Positions 23,894 through 36,479 of a stretch of DNA of 64,000 nt are shown one piece after another. The DNA lies in the NCBI GenBank assembly GCA_022818135.1, contig JAFMSR010000017.1, positions 11,856,561-11,920,560 on the forward strand. The letters are read 5' to 3'. Origin of the DNA: Saxidomus purpurata. Lineage: Eukaryota > Mollusca > Bivalvia > Venerida > Veneridae. Numbering within the stretch: position 1 is the first letter of the stretch; every line of letters begins with the position of its first letter. The notes under the pieces were generated by a model. That model had not been told where the DNA came from, searched no databases, and saw nothing but the letters and a program-made list of their open reading frames with translations. The position numbers were made by a program, and so were the translations under genes.

Positions 23894-24701
23894 AAATCTA
23901 CAAATTATTGTCTCGGGGAAGAGTCACCGCTTACGAGACCCCGTTCATGCTGTCAACGTATCATGTTTTATGTCCTCCGGACCAGTGACGGCCCTGTAAG
24001 TAAAATTAAATGTCACAAAATCAAACTCCAAGAATCCTTCCATGCCTCAGTTAAATGTAAGCCTCTTTATTTAGTACAGGCCTTCATACCAGTTCATAAA
24101 ATAGAGTTATAACTGATACACCACAATTCTGTGTTGTGCAGCAACAGCAAGTTTCTGGGGAAAGACGCGGCATGGAAAACACTTGGCGATAGGGGTACAA
24201 TGTAGGACATTTTTGCAATTTTAATATCAGAAGTTTACTGGAACAAATAGAGTTAGATAGCTGGTTGATACCGGTATGTCCTGAACACTTTGCATTAAAA
24301 CCGACAGTTTGTATTGAAAAAAATGCCATTGAAAACTTTAATGATAATCTTTCTTTTTTAAATGGATCCGCTGTTGACCAGGTGTGTGGCCATTGTGATT
24401 AAACATGTGATTTAGTAATTTACATTCTTTGAAATCTCAGACTAGAACATTCCAATGCCTTAAATGATTGTGATTCAGTACTCGTTTTGCCACAGCAAAA
24501 TGTGTAAGTACCCGATATGCATACATGTATATGGCCAAACGTTTTCGGATAATGTAGATCATGTTCGCACTTTTACATAAGTCCAGTAAGCCGTGACTGT
24601 GCTATTAGCGGAAGAGAACACAACGGTACAAACCGAGGAGAACGTCTGTATTACATTTAGTTTGATGTTGATTGGAGCATGGCACGCCTTCTTCTGTCAG
24701 G

Positions 24702-26919
24702 TCAAATACGAGTAGCCTTGTTTCTGCACAGTTCGTCCCAGTCAGTCCAGTATATTTGCTTGATTCTGTCTAGGTAATCCGACACGCTTTTCAGCGTCCC
24801 ATCTACAAAAAACAACGTACAAACAAACAAGCCTCGCCAAATAAATTTTGTATTTGGTTAAACTGGGGTATGCATACTAAGTGATATGTTTTTTGTCATA
24901 AATTTGATATAAATCCATTAACTTGAAATGTCAACAATGTTCAGAGAGACATTCGTTTGGCTTTTAGATCTAAATCAGTTATAAATTGAGTATTAATTCA
25001 CGTATTTTGATTTTGTCATTTTAGTTTCACCAGTATCGCTTTTCTTACAGGTGTCTTGTAAAGAGTTTCCTACTTGGCTATTCTTGTCCACAGGTGAGTG
25101 TAGCGTACCAGGGACCCAAACAGTGATTTTTTGTTAAAAATCAATATAACTAGGCTATTTTTAACAAAAAATCACTGTTTGGGTCCCTGGTACGCTACAC
25201 TCACCTGTATTCTTGTCTTTGAGAATTGTGTGTTTTGTTAAATGTATTTAGAGTTTTATCGTTGGTACTGGTTGCCTATATGAACAAAGTTACTTGTTGT
25301 AGGTTTTGAGGATAGTGAAAGATAAAAAAAATATCTTTGGACCTCGGTTTAAGGTCTCATTGGAAAGACCATTAGTAGTGTTAGCGGTGGAGCAGAGGAT
25401 CGAACCTTGGTTTACTAGTGCAGTGCGTTTGTGGAAACAGGATCCACCCCTGTTATGACCATCTCCTTTGGTTTTATACCTGTTAACAGTTTGTATCCTG
25501 GACATGAATGCGGCGTACCCCATCTAATTTCAGAAACAATTCCAAACGCCACGCAGTCTGTCTCAGTTATACTGTCTCCCATAATATACGTTTTGCTACC
25601 TAAAAGAGAAACCATTGAAATTATGATTTGCGTAATACTATTTATTGAAGGGGTCACAATCCTAAACGGAATGTTTTTTTGTGTTCGATTATCATTATTG
25701 CAGAACTTGACAGCGAGCTCCCTTCTTTCAGTCACATGACAGAAAACGCCAGTTTTTAAGAAAATTTTAGTGTTACCAAACTAAACAGAAAATATGAAGC
25801 AGTAAGTGAAATGTCCATATATTGATTGAGAAACGTACCTTGACAAGAGCATATAAATTTCAATCCCTTCTGAGAAATTTCAAAACGAGGTAATGTCATT
25901 TTTACTTTTCTCTATTTCTATTATTTACTGAATCTTAAGAGGGTGATTTTTATATTCAACAAGTGTACAATTGTAAATAAGGTTGTCAAATTCATTACCT
26001 AAAATTTCTGAAAACTGGTGTAGATCGTACACAATCATATCACAAACTTCTTGGTTACTATGGCGACCAACTCCTTGAATATACATTTGGGCACGTGTTC
26101 TTTTCAATCCGAATAAGTATACAAACATTCTTTTAAAAACAGAAAGTTCCATCATATTCAGCATATCGTCCACCAGTATATACCCTCGGGAATAAAGATT
26201 CAACCTGCAAAAGAAAAACACATTAAGGCAGAGCGAGTAGAGAAAACTGGGATACTACGTCCACCTTAACACTGGTGGTATAAACCTATTTTATGAACCA
26301 TTCTACAAAAAACAGTATTTGCTAACATTTTTTAGCAATCGTATAGCAGAACTGGTCATGAAATGAGGTAACGAAAACGAATAGCCTCAACGTATTGTCT
26401 GTTTGTCACGCACCATATTGTCTCACGGTGTGGGGCAAAGCGCCTTCGTTTGCGGTTTTGTCTCGTTTAACATATGCATCTTTTGACACAACAGCATATG
26501 AGACATTATTATCAAATATTCCACACAATAAACAACATACCAGTATGTGAACTCTTCAAGCCATTTCTGTATGGCCCATGCGTATGCCCTTTGTTCTTTC
26601 GTAAGATATTTGTTCATATCAATGTTAAATTCTGTGTTGAGAAATTCTATAATCATCTGGGAGTCTCCCAATGTAATACCACTGTATTCTATCCAGGGCA
26701 CCTTGTTCTTGGGACCGGGCTTAAACACAAAATATGTCTGAAAGAGAATTAAAAAAATGAAACTTGTGTAAATTATTAAAAAATGTATTCATAGGAACAG
26801 TTACTGGATGTGGGGATTCTTAATGTTAGCTAAATGAACAATCAGCTTTGCATGAGCTGACCAGTTACATTTGCTGTATAAATGAATCATAGTTACGTGT
26901 ACTATTATTATCATATTAC

Positions 26920-26953
<34 letters not shown>

Positions 26954-29900
26954 ATGGATCAATCATTGTACTGGTTTAAACAAACAAAAACATAGAAAAA
27001 CAAGCAGGAGCTAAATACACTTCTATAACACTGTATTTTAAAGAATTTCTTAAAACATAGACTCGTGAACTTTATTCATCAAGGCACGTTTTGTACGGTA
27101 TAAAAGTTTGGAACGTGTCATCTTTTCTTATTTCTGAAAGGAAAAATGACATTTTATTATCATCATGAAACTATTCTATTCATACAATCACTGGCGGATT
27201 TAATGCACATTTATTTTTACTTTAAATGCTTTATTTGAGTGATCGTCATTAATACAGGGTTGACTGTATACACTATGTAACGGTGACGGGATCACAGGCA
27301 CTGGGGTAGTTCTATATTAATCTTTTAAAAGCATATTTTATATCCAAAACATATAAAATATGATTATAAAAATATCAATATCTAACTGACCCAGTGCCTG
27401 TGGACGAGATATGACAAAAAGTAGGTTAGTTGATATGAAATAACACAGGCATGTACATCGAGTTGCATGTGAACTTAGATATTTTATCACGCATTGCAAA
27501 ATACTACTTTAGTACAGTGACGGTTCATAACTTTTCTATGGCAAGACCTCCTGCGTTGTAGAGCGTTTCGAAAAACTGTAGCTACGTTAAGGCTTGTTGG
27601 TTCGAATCCAGCTACTGACCATATTTTCGAGAAAGTTGGAAGTTTCTTAGATAGATATCTAAAGTATTTGTCTTTATAAGGAACCATCTGTCACTAGCTG
27701 AAATACTGTAGAAACGGACGCGAGTTATCCCAATGGGAATACAGAAAGTGGTTTCTATGCTGGCTGCACGTGACTTCCTCTTTCGTTTACCTTGTAGGGA
27801 ATTTTGTTTATCCTCAAGTACGTCTCCAACTTCATGACAAAATGGCTGGCATTTGGAATATATTTAGTGGAAGGACCACCATAAAGTATCACTGTATCTT
27901 TCGGGTAATCCACGCCACACACTCTATTTAAAACATTATTGTCATCATAAGATTGTTATACTGTAAATCTATGAATACTCGTGGCATAAACATATTTTGA
28001 ACAATTGCAAACTCGTTAGCGTATAAATACGTTCATTTTAAAACCATACCCCTAAGGCTAAACAAACGTGAAAATGCTACTTGTGCATGGAGTTCCGAAA
28101 GTGTTTATTTACTTCATAACCCCAAGTCCCGCGAATATTAATGTTTTTACTATATGTTTTTCACTGTTGTGCACGTGTATCATAAGAATGAATATCAGAA
28201 AGAACACGCACTGTTTAAGAAACAAGAGAGCCATGATGGCCCTATATCGCTCACCTGAGTAGCATTGCACTTTAAAACAAAAAAATAGGTCAAACGGTCA
28301 TATTCAAGGCCAGTCATAGGAATTATACAGTTTAGAAAGTTAGTTTGCAAGAGTGCTTAAATATTCCAAATTTCATCTCTCTAGCTTGTAACAAAATAAC
28401 TAAGCCAAAGGTCAAGGTAAGGCAAGGTCACAATCAGATTCTATATGCAAAACAATCCATAAAGTTCAAATTTCATTGCTGTAGCTTCAAACCCAGAAAG
28501 TTGGTCAGTAGGTCAAGAGCAGTTAATGTCGAAGTTGAATCTACATGTACAGCATGGTCAAATCTCATATATGAAGCTTCATAAACAGAAAGTTGGTCAG
28601 CAGGTCAAGGTTATCCAAAGTCAAAGTTTAAATCTGCATGCAAAACTGTTCATAAACATTTTGTTCAAACCTAATTTCTGGAGCTTCAAAAACTAGTACG
28701 TAGGTCAGAAGGTCAAGTTACCCCGGGTTGATCATGTGGCCACAAAATCAGTAGTGGTAATCTACCGGTCAGGACCAACCTCACTATGTAGTTTGAAGAT
28801 CATAGGCCTAATGGTTGTCCAGTTATAGAAAATAATATATCTGATCTTTAATTTTGACCACTTACTGGTTAAGATCAACCTTCTATGAAATATATGGATC
28901 CTATGCCCAATGGTTCTCGAGTTATTGCACGTAATATGTTTAAATAAATTTGTAATCCGACGGGCGTGGTCGATTTTTACCCCCATCGCATAATGTGAAT
29001 GAACTTCATAGAGAATCATGAGACAATACTCTGGGCAACCTTGTTTTGGACAAGAGGAATTTTTAAAAAATCCTGTAACTTTTAATACAGACAAGAGACC
29101 CCCAGGGCGTGGTTAATTTTGACCCTAGGGACCCTAGCAATCTAACTTATACATAGCGTAAGAAAAACAACAACAAATAAACCTTAGGCTTCGTTTACAT
29201 ACAACAAGTTTCTTGTACAAGACATTAAAGATAAGCCAAAGTTATGACTTGTACAAGAAATTTTTCTACACAAGATCTAGCAAGAATTGCTTTGACAATT
29301 AATCACAAAATAGCGGGAAGAGGTCTTCAGCACACAATATTGTAGCATGCAGAGAGTTTCTGATTTTTTTAAGAAAATATGAAATTAATGGATTATATTT
29401 TAAAGAAATGCATTAAGTGTTCTTATCGAAAAAATCTTTGATTGAATGACCATTGAATACATATTAAAATGGCTTTTAAATTTCATCTTAAAAACTCTCT
29501 TTTTTGTTCAGTGTGATAGTACTTTGCACTTGTATCATATAAATGTTCCCTTTTTGGTATAAATTGATCAGTTGGTCAACTTTGTCCTTTGACCAAGCCA
29601 TTGTGTACAAAATTTTAAAAAATGTACCTGAATTACCTCTCCCACATCTGTTTTTCCCATTAAACACTTCTTATCAGTAATTTGACAGCCAAGAAATTGT
29701 GAAAAAATAGAACAGGCTCTATTCTCATGCAAGAAAATTATCGCATATTATGTCACATAAATTCTGACAAAAGTTGCTCAATTGTGGGTGTTTACATATG
29801 AACAATTCTTGTACAAGACATAAATAGTACTTATCTTAATGTCTTGTACAAGAAACTTGGAAGGTGTAAACCCCCACTTACAACTGTGAGAATAGGTAAC

Positions 29901-30033
29901 CGACGAAGTCAAAGTAAACTTACCTTTCCTTTCTTCTAAATCTTCTGATCAACCACATGGATGCTGCAAGAGCACCAGCTCCCGTCACAAGACATATTCT
30001 ATTGTCATAGATAAAATCCCGAATATTCTCCAT
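24702..30033 (-). CDS. Failed axon connections homolog (FAXC/fax-like), 6 exons
   Basis: Spliced CDS on the minus strand: exons 30033-29924, 27923-27791, 26737-26541, 26204-25999, 25599-25480 and 24802-24702. All introns are GT-AG, phases agree, and the total is 867 bp, encoding 288 residues. An uncharged stretch near residues 13-29 (LVTGAGALAASMWLI) looks like an N-terminal membrane anchor. A GST/metaxin-like N-terminal fold follows (residues ~40-115, with KLETYLRINKIPYK, VPWIEYSG and GDSQMIIEFLN), then a GST-C-like helical part with GVGRHSNQEV, MGDSITETDCVAFG and WGTPH, ending YWTDWDELC. Fax proteins are metaxin-related and linked in Drosophila to axon development. The protein is shorter than fly or human members (about 400 residues). 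The exon 2 acceptor is weak. No promoter or polyadenylation site is assigned. Confidence 0.88.
25079..25217. mobile_element. Perfect foldback MITE with 9-10 bp target duplication
   Basis: Arm from 25090 (acaggtgagtgtagcgtacc) to about 25141 is the exact complement of the arm from about 25157 to 25208, with a ~15-nt spacer, so the ~119-bp element is almost all inverted repeat. 'tattcttgtc' flanks it at 25079-25088 and 25208-25217. The 9-10 bp duplication fits a Mutator-like family. It lies in the last intron of the fax-like gene. The perfect arms suggest recent insertion. Confidence 0.75.
26921..26953. repeat. (GAT)n microsatellite
   Basis: Eleven uninterrupted GAT units in intron 2 of the fax-like gene. 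Confidence 0.95.
28214..29140. repeat. Dispersed repeat A, diverged copy
   Basis: Begins 'aaacaagagagccatgatgg ccctatatcgctcacctgag', the start of the bivalve repeat seen complete at 34791-35948. Inside are degenerate units with 'cagaaagttggtcag' and 'aggtcaaggt', ending near 'gggcgtggttaattttgacc'. Lies in intron 1 of the fax-like gene. No coding content. Confidence 0.6.
29190..29880. mobile_element. MITE with ttgtacaagaaactt termini
   Basis: Left end 'aagtttcttgtacaagacat' (about 29206) is matched in inverted orientation at the right end (about 29840-29865), each followed inward by a second 'cttgtacaagaa' copy. About 680 bp, no coding content, in intron 1 of the fax-like gene. Target duplication not identified. 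Confidence 0.6.
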
Positions 30034-30539
30034 AAGTTTCTCCTTTGTGGCGTGAAATCTTTACAACCTAATTATAGACTGCACTCGCATATTTACACAA
30101 TCGATAAGTGAATTCTAAACAACGACAGCATGTAACTACCAAGTTGAAAAGTCGAAACAAAGACACCACAATGTGTAAGAGTTACGACAGTTAAATGTCG
30201 AAATAATAAAAATATTGTTACTGTATCCTCGATACCGATCCTACTTGACGTTTTCCGACTATGTGGTTGGTTACAGAAATGTCAACAAACCCCAAGTCAC
30301 GTTACATTTATCACGATATCTTTCTTACGTCTGCATAGATATTAAACAACAGGAAAGATACAACCACTGGCAATCAGTATCAGTAGAAAAAATCGTCCCT
30401 CTGGATGAGCTTTTGCAAGCTGTAACTTCCTCATGTATTGAAATAGTTTGAATTGACTTCAGGCACTTGTTAAACTAATTGGTACGGTTTTTCACCTGCA
30501 AGACCTTTCCAGGCTTGAATTGTTACCCCTGCACTGTAA

Positions 30540-31560
30540 ATGAAGAGAACACAGTACGCGTTCACATGTGTTCAATTTTGGAACATAATGTGTTATACTT
30601 TGAATACATGTGTTCAGTACAGGCGTTCTTTGTACGATTTTAACACCTGTAACTTGAGCGCCAGTGTTCAGTGATAGTCCTACAGACTAGTCAACATGAG
30701 AGACTTTGACTATTTGAGTACTGGGGTACAATGTAAGTTCTTTTGTCATTATGTTGTCAGATAATGTTACATTTATGCAACTTATGACATAATGATATTA
30801 TGATATGGAACATAATATAAATAGTTGCGTTCATCGGAACGCCCATGTTATAATGTATGTTTAAAAATAGGTTTCGGAGACAGCTGATGACGTCAGAATG
30901 AGCGTCCACAATAGAGCGCCAGTTCAAGTAAGCATGGCGAAAATACAAATTCCAAGCTGTTGTGAGACCTACACTCAAAGTTAGTTGTTTAATTAGTAAC
31001 CATCTACAGGCTGTCAATAATTGAAATGTTAATAAACACTATACTAGGCGATTTTAAGAAGAATTTGAGATAAATAGATACTCAATAATTACATGTTGCA
31101 TTTGACAAAAGGTTTTGAGACTGAATGTACATATTGACAGGAGCTGCAAGAGGAATGGTTAAAGCCCACTACATCTAGAAATATGAACCATATAATTATG
31201 AGACGAGGGCATATATCGGGGTCATCTGCTTGAAAAAAAGTAAGCGACTCCTTAAGGAAGCCGTGAACAATGCTTCCTGCTTTAAAGGTGAAACATACGT
31301 AAGTGCTAACTGATACAATAATGCATGTTATTATGGAATATTGTATATCACTGTTGGATTTCAAATAAATTGGAATTAAACTGTAACAGCGATAGTTCAT
31401 CAGGCATGAAATGACTGTAACATATGTTGATGCAACTAAAAATATGTCTTGCTCTCTATGTGATAGCGGAGATTCATCATTAAAAGGTAGACATATAAAG
31501 ACGATAGCGACAGGAGACACTTCTAATTTCTATAGAACATTTTGGGATGAATACTAACAT
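30540..31560. other. Intergenic, no gene recognised
   Basis: Contains short inverted words (tgaacacatgtgttca type) at about 30560-30620. The minus-strand ORF at 31089-31520 (143 codons) is hydrophobic-looking with no recognised motif and is probably chance. Confidence 0.35.
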
Positions 31561-31701
31561 ATTTAGTGGGCGGGTTTATTTGGCCTCATTAATATGCATG
31601 CAACACATTACGTCACTCGGTCTAGTGACAGGCGCTCCATGTAAACTTGTGACACAATCTATTGTACATGTGTGCTGTCAATTTAGCGTGTAAATCACAA
31701 A

Positions 31702-31855
31702 ATGGCGGAACACGAGGTCAGTTTTGACATTCTTGATTCAGATTTTGATCTAAATGCACTGTTTTCGTCTTCGTGTTTTGACGAAATTTCCGATGAAAGC
31801 GATGGTACAACTAGTACACAACTTCTTACGATCAAAACTCAAGATTTGATACCTG
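31702..31855 (+). CDS. Putative first coding exon of an unknown gene
   Basis: ATG 31702 opens MAEHEVSFDILDSDFDLNAL, an acidic, serine-rich stretch of 51 codons ending at a good donor (acctg|gtatgt, 31855/31856). The ATG context (aaaATGgcg) is favourable. Upstream are 'gggcggg' (31567-31573) and 'acgtca' (31609), plausible promoter-proximal elements. I found no matching downstream exon in the window, because the next 10 kb is repeats. It could be an orphaned exon carried by a repeat or the start of a gene with very long introns. Family not recognised. Confidence 0.35.
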
Positions 31856-32318
31856 GTATGTATTTTGCTTTTTTCCAATTGTTTGGATTAATTAAAAAAT
31901 CGGATTTTCCTTACACAAGGTAAGATTTTTTGTTAGTAATAAAATGCTTCGGAACGTATTTGTTTTGCTTTTAACCGCTAGTCCCCAGTCAATATGTATT
32001 TGTGTTTACACATGTTTGCCCCTTTCACTCCTGGACTTGCGCAGTCACCAATAAAGTTCGAAGGTAAAGATAGGCGTTGGATCGCTGACGTCACACGCTT
32101 TAGACACGCCTTGCATACATAATTAAGTACTATGTGTGCATATTAAGTACTATGAAAATAAGCAGCCCGATTTTTATCAAGCAAACTGATTTACCCTCTC
32201 TACAGAAATTAACACTTGCGAAAACGGGAAAATACTGTATTTTCATTGGACGACAAATAAAGCTGCCCACTAAAACACTTTGTGAATCAACCCCTTTGAA
32301 TATGAGGTAGCCAGTCCC

Positions 32319-33134
32319 TTAAAGCTGCTCGCTCTCAGATTTTCGTAAAAAAAAAAAGTTCTTCAAACTGTATGTAAATAACGTATTTTAGAATATATGG
32401 TCAAATAAAAAGGCTCCAGTATAAATTCATGCCACATGTATATCTCTAAATTTCAAAATATACGCTACTAAATTCAAAAGCGTTGCAAACGCTTTTGAAA
32501 TCTCAATATAAACATTTATTACCCTTCCAGGAAATTTCCGGCCCTCTGATTGGTCAACGACACGTAAATAGATATTGATATTTACGGGCAAGCCGATAAT
32601 ATACACTTGACATAACCCCGTTACTGTATCCCATGCTAAACGTGAGCTTGTTCGCCGCGTAGACTACGTAAAATTATAAGTCCGTGCTGATTTGTGACGT
32701 CACGCAGTGGCATTGAGGTATCATAAGGGGGGTTTGAATCTCTGCTTACATTCAGCCGTTAAATAAATAAAACGTAAACGGAATCTTTCAATATTTAAGA
32801 TAGGGAAGGGTAATAAAATTGTTATTTGATTTTTGGCGTGATATATGGGGATATATTACCCGCCTCGACAAAATATTAACCTCGCCTAACGGCTCGGGTA
32901 ATATAAGTCTACGCGGGTAATATATCCCCATATACCATGTCAAAATCCAAATAACATATAATAGTGTCGTGTTGCCGTGTAACCGACCTTTTCAATCAAT
33001 TTCTGCAAATTCCTACCTACAGTTTTGCTTATTTTTTAATCTAGCCTTTACATTTATATTTATGAATAAAAATTTCAATTTTTGTGAAAAATATTTTTTC
33101 AACAGTAGATCTAACTGAGAGCGAGCAGCTTTAA
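32319..33134. mobile_element. TTAA-flanked MITE carrying a nested insertion
   Basis: Outer ends 'ttaaagctgctcgctctcag' and 'ctgagagcgagcagctttaa', TTAA on both sides. The internal sequence matches other copies until about 32513 and resumes at about 32960 ('agtgtcgtgttgccgtgtaa'). Between them is a ~445-bp unrelated insert ending in a ~45-bp inverted repeat (ttatttgatttttggcgtga with its complement near 32955). Confidence 0.7.
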
Positions 33135-33699
33135 ATGCTGCATAGAGGTCCGAGTTTCATATTTATCTCTACTGGTGATTCAATGTTTCGAACAATAGAC
33201 GGATAAGTGCGAATTACTGACTTGGGCATACTACTGAATTTGTGGTATAGACTATAAGCTTCGTAGTCAATGTCATGTTCGTCTAAACATCGAACTGACT
33301 CATGAGGTTGACAAATTACTTGATCTGAATATCATTCATGATAAAAAAGACGTTCACGAGATAACATACGTGCGCAAATTATACTCCATTTTCAAATGTC
33401 AACCCAGTTTTTTCTTCGAGAGAATCATCAAAATCAAACTTCTCTCACTTCTGTCGTAGTTGTTTGTTGATGAATGCTTAACCAATTTCATGACTGCAAC
33501 ATCCAAAGCAATGTAGATACCATACACGCGATCACAATTCCTACATTTGAAAAACTGATCGTAGATAATCTTCATCATATCATTATATTTGAGGAAGTTG
33601 TGTGAAACAGTAATTTGTACCCAAAAATATAAATTACTAGACATGTCTAACCTTATAAAAGACTTTTGGCACAAAATTAATAAGAAAAATGATAGAAGA

Positions 33700-34190
33700 C
33701 CACAAGGTACGATTTCCCAACAATCTACCCGAAACACACAGCACGATTTCAAAACAATCTACTCTAAGACCACAAAGCACGATTTCCCAACAATCTTCCC
33801 CAAGACAACGAAACACGATTTCCCAACAATCAACCACAAGACCATAAAGCACGATTTCCCAACAATCTACCCCAAGACCACAAAGCACGATTTCCCAACA
33901 ATCTACCCCAAGACCACAAAGCACGATTTCCCAACAATCTACCCCAAGACCACAAAGCACGATTTCCCGACAATCTACAACAAGACCACAAAGCACGATT
34001 TCCACACAATCTACCCCAAGACCTTAAAGCAAGATTTCCTAACAATCTACCCCAAGACCACAACCCACGATTTCACCACAATCTACCTCAAGACCAAAAA
34101 GCACGATTTCTTAACAATCTACCCCAAGAGCACAAGGAACGGTTTTCCAACAATAAACCAAAAGATCACAAAACACAATTTTCAGACATT
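33700..34190. repeat. 36-bp minisatellite, ~13 units
   Basis: Unit 'accccaagaccacaaagcac' plus 'gatttcccaacaatct', 36 bp, a multiple of three. A plus-strand frame (33589-34233, 214 codons) encodes 12-residue repeats of type KTTKHDFPTIYP, and the minus strand is also open (WEIVLCGLGVDC type). Central units are most alike and edge units diverge, typical of unequal exchange. Because both strands are open through unit length alone, I do not call a gene, although a repetitive secreted protein exon is conceivable. Confidence 0.8.
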
Positions 34191-34790
34191 TACAGCCAAA
34201 AAGCTGCTTTTTACTCATTTCAGTACAACATAATGGCCAACGCATTCTTCAACCGTAGTTAAAATGAAGAAATAATTCAAAAAGCAGAAGGTAGTGTTCG
34301 AAATAGATCAGAATACATTAATCACTGTAAAATTTGGAACGTGGAACTGGACCGTCACGGTTATGGTGTACTACGGTTAACAGTAAATAACAAAAGACTT
34401 CGGGTTTCTATTCACCGACTTGTTTATCATGTGCTATCACCCTGGCTGGGAACATTTGAACCCGGGTATACATGTGTCACATTTGTGTCATAAAAACTTG
34501 TGTGTAATGTTGAACATTCTCATATGAAAGTCCAGCAGTGAATCATAGTAGAAAAAAATGCATGCAAAAAAATAGGGAAATGTGTTGGCCATCATGGCTA
34601 TAAGAAGTGCATTTTTAAGGTATGTTACTTTGTTATCAAGTTCTTTGATTTGAAGTCTGTATAGTTTTATCACTTAAGCTGAGAGTTTATTAACTAACAA
34701 AACCTCTCAGTACAAACATGTGCTATTAAATCAGGAGTTAACACCATAGCTATGTTCTTGATGGCAAACTAAATAACTTCCAAAACATAA

Positions 34791-35948
34791 ACAAGAGGGC
34801 CAAGATGGCCCTATATCGCTCACCTTGGTACAAGTCCACTTGCCTGGTGGAAGATCACTAGATAATGTTATATACCAAATAAGTTTTCCTATATACGCCT
34901 TTGTAAAACAAATGAACCCCCCCCCCCGGGCAAGGTCAATTTTGACCCTAGGGGCATAATTTGAACAAACTTTGAAGAGGTCTACTAGGCAATGCTACAT
35001 GCCAAATATCTAAGCTCTAGGCCTTGTGGTTTCAGAGAAAAAGATTTTAAAAGTTTTCCCTATATAAGCCTATGTAAAACTAAGTGACCCCCGGTGCGGG
35101 GTCAATTTTGACCCAGGGGTCATAATTTGAACAATCTTGGTAGAGGTCCACTAGCCAATGCTACATGCCAAATATCTATGGTTTAGGCCTTGTGGTTTCA
35201 AAGAAGATTTTAAAAGTTTTTCCTGTAAAAGCCTTTGCAAAAACTAAGTGACCCCCATGTGGGGTCAATTTTGATCCGGGGCTCATAATTTGAACAATCT
35301 TGGTAGAGGTCCACTAGCCAATGCTACATGCCAAATATCTAAGCTCTAGGCCTTGTGGTTTCAGAGAAGAAGATTTTTTAAGTTTTTCCTATATATTCCT
35401 ATGCAAAACTAAGTGACCCCCGCTGCGGGATCAATTTTGACCCTGGGGTCATAATTTGAACACTCTTGATAGAGGTCCACTAGACAATGCTACATGCCAA
35501 ATATCTTAGCTCTAGGCCTTGTGGTTTCAGAGAAAAAGATTTTTAAAGTTTTTCCTATATATGCCTATGCAAAAACTAAGTGCCCACCCGCGCGGGGTCA
35601 ATTTTGACCCAGGGGTCATAATTTGAACAATCTTGGTAGAGGTCCACTAGACAATGCTACATGCAAGATATCTAAGCTCTAGGCCTTGAGGTTTCAGAGA
35701 AGAAGATTTTTAAAGTTTTTCCTATTTGTTGCCATAGCAACCAGAGTTCTGCATGGAATGGAATTCTTTGAACAACTTTGATAGAGCTTCATGCAAGGAA
35801 CATCCCTGCAAACTCTCATCAACATTGGCCCAGTGGTTTCAGAGGAGATGTCGTTTGAAGGAAATGGTGGACGGACGTACGACGGACGCCGGACGGAATG
35901 TGATCCTAATAGCTCACTCTGGCACTTTGTGCCAGGTGAGCTAAAAAC
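34791..35948. mobile_element. Dispersed repeat A, full copy (~1.16 kb)
   Basis: Starts 'acaagagggccaagatggcc' and ends with hairpin agctcactctggcac-ttt-gtgccaggtgagct followed by 'aaaaac'. The interior is about six 155-165 bp tandem units ('gggtcaattttgaccc', 'ggtccactagacaatgctac', 'aggccttgtggtttcagaga'). Interrupts the 400-bp dispersed repeat (left part near 34770, right part from 35950). The terminal hairpin and lack of coding make a non-autonomous rolling-circle or unclassified element possible. Confidence 0.75.
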
Positions 35949-36479
35949 AGAAGTCTAACAACTTAACTTAAAAGTTTCAGCTATGCACTCAGAATCAGTG
36001 GTTCAAAATATACTGCAGTACCGTTAACCATTCAATAATTCATTTAAAGTTGTTGTACAATTAACTGGTGGATGCGAGTTATTACAGAAAGCCTCTATAA
36101 TGATTTATTGCGGTAAAATGAGGCATTTTCCCCCCATAAGTTCTTCTTTAAAAATGTATTTATTTATCATTTTACATTCATTAAACACATAATCTATGTT
36201 TCGAGAATATATAATCTGCTAGATGTAGATAGGTAAAATACTTCTAAAGATTCTATTATTTATGTTTTGGAGGTTATTTAGTTTGGCATCAGTTATAGGG
36301 TATGTCCCTTCAATATTTCAAACAAAACCATGTACTTGGATCTGCACTTTACCTCTAATATTTATATTTGACCCTTGCCAAAGCGACACTTACAATGGAT
36401 TGATAGCGTCTTTGTTGATTATTTGTACTAAAACGAGGCAGTTATGATTTTATTATGTCGTTCTTTAAATTGTATTCAC

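Noticed and set aside
23759..24112. 117-codon Gln/Ala/Ser-rich ORF
   Set aside because: Driven by the CAG-type minisatellite; the non-repeat end has no recognisable domain.
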